A stretch of DNA of 8,423 bases from Cyanobacteriota bacterium (GTDB taxonomy: Bacteria > Cyanobacteriota > Cyanobacteriia > Phormidesmidales > Phormidesmidaceae): positions 1 to 8,423 of the forward strand of contig JAIXUR010000619.1 of the NCBI GenBank assembly GCA_027483425.1. The letters run 5' to 3'. Below the pieces are notes generated by a model. The model searched no databases, was not told the origin of the DNA, and worked only from the letters and a program-made list of their open reading frames with translations. Below, piece by piece: positions 5,434-8,423 of this stretch (its first letter is position 1; every line of letters starts with the position of its first letter). Both the position numbers and the translations under genes were made by a program.

Positions 5434-5940
5434 ATGACCCAAAACAGCGATCGCCCATCCGACCCCGATTTCTTTCAGTTTGAGGCCGATTTTGTCGAGT
5501 CCCTGCGCTGTATTCCGATGCAGGTGCGCCTCAAGCTTGATACCTGTGGCGTTAAGCTCAAGCTGGAGCATTGGCATCGACTCAGCGCGGGCGATCGTCA
5601 GGGCCTGGCCCAGCTGTCCTGTGACGACAGTGCCGCCTACGCGGCCCAGGTGCAGGCCCTGGTGCAGCAGGTGCAGGGCTCCCCAGCCGCTACCCTGGCG
5701 ATCGAGGCCAATCCGGCTTGGGCCGACGGCGAGGAGGTGCCTGCGACTGTGCAGGCCCAGGCGGCCCAGGCGGGGGCCACGATCACCCTAGACCAGTGGC
5801 GATCGCTGCGGCCCCTCCAGCGTTTTGCCCTGATCAAGCTCAGCCGCCCCAGCCACGAAAACCGCAACTTTTACCCTGCCCTGGTGGAATTTGGCCTGGT
5901 CACCCCGAGCGATCGCGGGCCACGGCCCCTGGATCAATGA
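5434..5940 (+). CDS. narM: NarM-like nitrate reductase-associated protein
   Basis: 168 aa, soluble. The N-terminal FQFEADFVESLRCIPM (14-29) and the C-terminal LQRFALIKLSRPSHENRNF (128-146) are the conserved blocks of the cyanobacterial nitrate reductase-associated family. In Synechococcus elongatus NarM is needed for active ferredoxin-nitrate reductase (NarB), probably in maturation or cofactor assembly; the exact step is not known to me. The middle (about 65-112) is Ala/Gln-rich and looks like a variable linker. The two conserved halves carry the same W..L....R..L..LS pattern (39-62 and 114-137). It starts 23 bases after the MCE gene with no clear Shine-Dalgarno sequence, so it is probably co-transcribed. 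No narB or molybdopterin genes are in the window, although the family often sits near them. HIP1 sites lie at 5447, 5799 and 5909. Confidence 0.85.
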   Translation: MTQNSDRPSDPDFFQFEADFVESLRCIPMQVRLKLDTCGVKLKLEHWHRLSAGDRQGLAQLSCDDSAAYAAQVQALVQQVQGSPAATLAIEANPAWADGEEVPATVQAQAAQAGATITLDQWRSLRPLQRFALIKLSRPSHENRNFYPALVEFGLVTPSDRGPRPLDQ

Positions 5941-6009
5941 GTGATAGCGAGTCATAGCGGTCTGTCGCCCAGTGCCTTACCCTGTAGAAAACCCCTACTC
6001 CGAACTACG

Positions 6010-6483
6010 ATGACCGTCGATGCCTCCCTCCTAGAACTCCTGTTCAGCGGTGCCAACCTGTTTGTACTGCCCTTTTGGACCCTGATGGTACTGGTGCCCA
6101 ATACCAAACTCACCCGCACGGTCATGGGTTCTTTGCTGCCCTTTGTTGCCCTGGCCGGGCTGTACCTGTTTCTCTTTGTGACCAGCTCTACCAACGTAGC
6201 GGGCATCGAAGTTCTCTCCGACCCCAACCTCAGCCTGACTGACCTGGCCGCTGTCTTTGCCAACCCCCACGTCACCGCTACGGGCTGGGTACATTACCTG
6301 GTGTTTGACCTGTTCGTGGGTCGCTGGATCTACTGGCAGGGCCAAGAGAGCGGCGTGTTTACCCGTCATTCCCTGGCCCTGTGCCTGTTCGCTGGCCCCC
6401 TGGGGCTGTTGTCGCACCTGCTGACCGATGCGATTTGGCAGAGGTTTTCGGCTGGTAATGTGGAATCAGGCGTGGCTGGGTAG
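6010..6483 (+). CDS. ABA4-like (DUF4281) integral membrane protein
   Basis: 157 aa from ATG 6010. The frame is open back to 5941, directly after the narM stop, but the extra residues look non-coding, so the ATG is preferred. Four membrane helices are visible: about 8-28, 37-58, 92-108 and 120-138. Family signatures are GWVHYLVFDLFVGRWIYWQ (92-110) and FAGPLGLLSHLL (127-138). Plant ABA4 is needed for neoxanthin formation from violaxanthin, and bacterial relatives are thought to act on carotenoids or be isomerase-like. Which xanthophyll, if any, this cyanobacterial protein touches is unknown. H95, D100, R105 and W106 are polar or aromatic residues within the third helix that could form an active site. 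It follows narM by 69 bases on the same strand, and no terminator is visible between them. Confidence 0.85.
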   Translation: MTVDASLLELLFSGANLFVLPFWTLMVLVPNTKLTRTVMGSLLPFVALAGLYLFLFVTSSTNVAGIEVLSDPNLSLTDLAAVFANPHVTATGWVHYLVFDLFVGRWIYWQGQESGVFTRHSLALCLFAGPLGLLSHLLTDAIWQRFSAGNVESGVAG

Positions 6484-6496
6484 GCGGCAAGTAAAA

Positions 6497-6512
6497 TTTT
6501 GGATTTTGGATT
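6497..6512. repeat. Two-copy TTTTGGA heptamer repeat
   Basis: TTTTGGA at 6497-6503 and again at 6504-6510, followed by TT, just after the ABA4-like stop. Short runs of this kind of heptamer between genes are common in cyanobacteria (STRR type). With only two units it is a minor feature. Confidence 0.45.
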
Positions 6513-6559
6513 CAGAGCCACATTCAAAACTAAACACTCAAACTGTCCTCCTCCCCCCC

Positions 6560-6597
6560 TGTACCCAAAGGGTGGTACAACTAGGCCAATGTTGGCC
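6560..6597. promoter_or_regulatory. Pair of dyads upstream of the lipoprotein gene
   Basis: Hairpin TGTACC (6560-6565) with GGTACA (6574-6579) and an eight-base loop. Five bases... four bases later comes a perfect palindrome GGCCAA-TG-TTGGCC (6584-6597). The second has a two-base centre, too tight for an RNA hairpin, which favours a protein-binding site. They end 22 bases before the ATG at 6620, so they may control the substrate-binding protein. No T-run follows, so neither is a terminator. No regulator is assigned. Confidence 0.35.
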
Positions 6598-6619
6598 CGT
6601 TAGCTAATTTAGAAACGTG

Positions 6620-8302
6620 ATGAACGCTTTGACATCGTGGGTTGGAAAAGGGAAAGACCTATGGGCGCGTCGCCAGTGGCGGCGGGTAGCCCAGTTTGTG
6701 GGATTGTTTGGCCTGTGTTGTGCGATCGCCCTGGGCTGCGCTGGCAATAATCAGCCCGTCGCTGATGCCCCTGGTACTGAGGGTGGCGGTGCCGATGGCG
6801 GTGGCCGCATTGCCCTGGGTACCACCCTCACCGCCCGTACCCTCGACCCCGCCGATGCCTACGAGACGTTTCCGGGCATTTTGCTCTACAACCTGGGCGA
6901 TCGCCTCTACACCTACGAGCCTGGCACCACCAACCTGGTGCCTCAACTGGCCACCGCGCTCCCCACCGTCAGCGCCGACGGCCTCACCTACACCATCCCC
7001 CTGCGGGACGATGTCACCCTCCACGACGGCACCCCTTTCACCGCCGAGGTCATGGCCTTTTCCCTACAGCGGTTTATGGAAAATGGTGGCCGCCCCGCCT
7101 ACCTGCTGTCTGACAAAATTGCGTCGGCCACGGCCACTGGCGACTACGAACTCACCCTCAAGCTTAAAGCCCCCTTCGCGGCGTTCCCGGCCCTGCTCAG
7201 CTTTTCCGGCGTCACGCCGGTTTCCCCAGGCAGCTACGAGATTGGCACGGGCAGCTTTAAGCCCGATAGCTTCGTGGGCACTGGCCCCTATAAGCTGGCG
7301 TCCTTCACCAGCGACTCGATCAAACTCGACGTCAACGAAAACTACTGGGGCGACGCCCCCGCCAACCAGGGCATCGATATTCAGATCTTCACCAGCCCCG
7401 CTAACCTCTACAACACTTTCAAAACGGGCGGCCTAGACGTGGCCTATCAAACCCTCGACCCCGAACAAATTACCTCCCTGGAGAAAGAAGCCGCCACTGG
7501 CGGCTGGCAGGTGATTGTGGCGGGCACCAACGTGATCAACTACATGGTGCTCAACCAGAAAATCGAGCCCTTAAATGATGTCAAAGTGCGCCAGGCGATC
7601 GCCGCTATGGTCGATCGCCCGCTCCTGAACGAGCGCGTTTTTCAGGGCCAGGCCGAGCCCCTTTACAGCCTGATTCCCGCCAGCTTTGATGTGGCTAAGC
7701 CCGTGTTTAAAGAGGCCTACGGTGACGGCAACTTTACCAAGGCCAAGGCCCTACTCACCGAAGCCGGGTTCTCTGAAGCCAATCCCCTCGCGATAGAAAT
7801 CTGGTACCCGTCGGCCTCCACCACCCGCAGCATTGTCGCCAATACCCTCAAAGAATCCATCGAGGCGGGCCTACCGGGTCTAGTCACCGTGACGGTGCAA
7901 AATACCGAAGGAGCCACTCTCTGGGAAAACGTGGGTAAAGGCATCTACCCCATCGTTTTGGCCAACTGGTACCCCGACTACTACGACCCCGACACCTTTA
8001 TTCAGCCCTTCATGAGCTGTGAAAAGGGCAGCAACGCGATCTGTGAAGCAGGCCCATCCCAGGCCAATGGCTCGTTTTACTACAGCCCCAAAGCCAACGA
8101 GCTGGTGGCCAAACAGCAGGCCGAGCAAGACCCCGCCGCCCGCCAAAAGGTGATCGCCGATCTCCAGCAGATGATGGTCGATGATGTGCCCTACGTGCCC
8201 CTGTGGCAAAACAAAGACTTTGTCTTTGCCCAGGGCGGTGTTGAGGGTGTTGGCATTGAGCCGACCCAGCAGTTTTTGCTCTGGAAGATTGTGAGGAAAT
8301 GA
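6620..8302 (+). CDS. ABC transporter substrate-binding lipoprotein, family 5 (peptide/nickel type)
   Basis: 560 aa from ATG 6620; GTG 6617 directly before it is an alternative start. It binds a small substrate (peptide, nickel chelate or similar) and hands it to an inner-membrane permease. A basic n-region (1-24, with RRQWRR) and hydrophobic segment (25-39) end in lipobox ALGC, making C40 the lipidated residue. A glycine-rich linker (about 52-62) precedes the folded domain. The SBP_bac_5 signature is at about 119-143 (ADGLTYTIPLRDDVTLHDGT), followed by GTGPYKL and, near the end, PYVPLWQNKDFVF. Two C-terminal cysteines (SCEKGSNAIC) could form a disulfide. Length is typical. The substrate cannot be read from sequence. 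Permease genes are not in the window and may lie beyond its end. No Shine-Dalgarno sequence is evident; two dyads lie just upstream. Confidence 0.9.
   Translation: MNALTSWVGKGKDLWARRQWRRVAQFVGLFGLCCAIALGCAGNNQPVADAPGTEGGGADGGGRIALGTTLTARTLDPADAYETFPGILLYNLGDRLYTYEPGTTNLVPQLATALPTVSADGLTYTIPLRDDVTLHDGTPFTAEVMAFSLQRFMENGGRPAYLLSDKIASATATGDYELTLKLKAPFAAFPALLSFSGVTPVSPGSYEIGTGSFKPDSFVGTGPYKLASFTSDSIKLDVNENYWGDAPANQGIDIQIFTSPANLYNTFKTGGLDVAYQTLDPEQITSLEKEAATGGWQVIVAGTNVINYMVLNQKIEPLNDVKVRQAIAAMVDRPLLNERVFQGQAEPLYSLIPASFDVAKPVFKEAYGDGNFTKAKALLTEAGFSEANPLAIEIWYPSASTTRSIVANTLKESIEAGLPGLVTVTVQNTEGATLWENVGKGIYPIVLANWYPDYYDPDTFIQPFMSCEKGSNAICEAGPSQANGSFYYSPKANELVAKQQAEQDPAARQKVIADLQQMMVDDVPYVPLWQNKDFVFAQGGVEGVGIEPTQQFLLWKIVRK

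Positions 8303-8423
<121 letters not shown>

Noticed and set aside
5984..5998. GTA...TAC motif upstream of the ABA4-like gene as an NtcA site
   Set aside because: The spacing is nine bases, not eight, and there is no matching -10 box at the usual distance.
6637..6690. Twin-arginine (Tat) signal in the lipoprotein N-terminus (RRQWRR)
   Set aside because: The residues do not fit the S/T-RR-x-F-L-K pattern; a standard Sec lipoprotein signal with a long basic n-region explains it.
6696..7436. 246-codon plus-strand frame overlapping the lipoprotein gene
   Set aside because: Out-of-frame shadow of the SBP_bac_5 gene with a Pro/Ser/Thr-rich, non-protein-like translation.

Overview
The window looks like a chromosomal segment of a moderately GC-rich cyanobacterium. 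I count ten perfect HIP1 octamers (GCGATCGC), starting at 1289, 1720, 2008, 4566, 5447, 5799, 5909, 6722, 6897 and 7595. The gene content is also cyanobacterial: a membrane-anchored YvcK/CofD-like protein, a NarM-type nitrate-reductase-associated protein, an ABA4-like membrane protein, and dispersed MlaF-like and MCE/MlaD lipid-transport genes. The heptanucleotide tandem repeats (STRR type) between genes fit as well. A filamentous, Leptolyngbya-like relative is plausible, but this is an inference from style, not a database result.

Layout. Positions 1-127 hold a short element with terminal inverted repeats; a few bases of its left end probably lie outside the window. Positions 128-544 are AT-rich and non-coding, with overlapping stem-loops at 191-260, and lead into a 60-codon gene of unknown function (545-727). 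From 728 to 1072 there is no convincing gene. That stretch has a REP/dRS3-like palindrome (759-790), small repeats, and a textbook intrinsic terminator (987-1023). A small two-helix membrane protein (1073-1354) then converges with the long yvcK/cofD-like gene on the minus strand (1368-2750). The yvcK upstream region carries an alternating array of GACT/AGTC half-sites and is bounded by a second element (2907-3049) with the same ends as the one at position 1.

From 3098 onwards every gene is on the plus strand. An MlaF-like ABC ATPase (3098-3979) and an MCE/MlaD protein (4148-5410) look like two parts of a retrograde lipid/hydrophobe transporter. The MlaE-type permease is not in the window. A narM-like gene (5434-5940) follows after 23 bases and an ABA4-like membrane protein (6010-6483) after another 69. 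After a 136-base spacer with two dyads comes a family 5 (peptide/nickel-type) ABC substrate-binding lipoprotein (6620-8302). A five-copy GGAGACA repeat follows it, and the window ends without its permease genes.

I see no CRISPR array, tRNA, rRNA, prophage or defence cassette. The most unusual signals are non-coding: the two elements with matching ends, the half-site array upstream of yvcK, the competing hairpins at 191-260, and the terminator-ended gene-free stretch before 1023. The internal two-fold repeat in the NarM-like protein also deserves a look.
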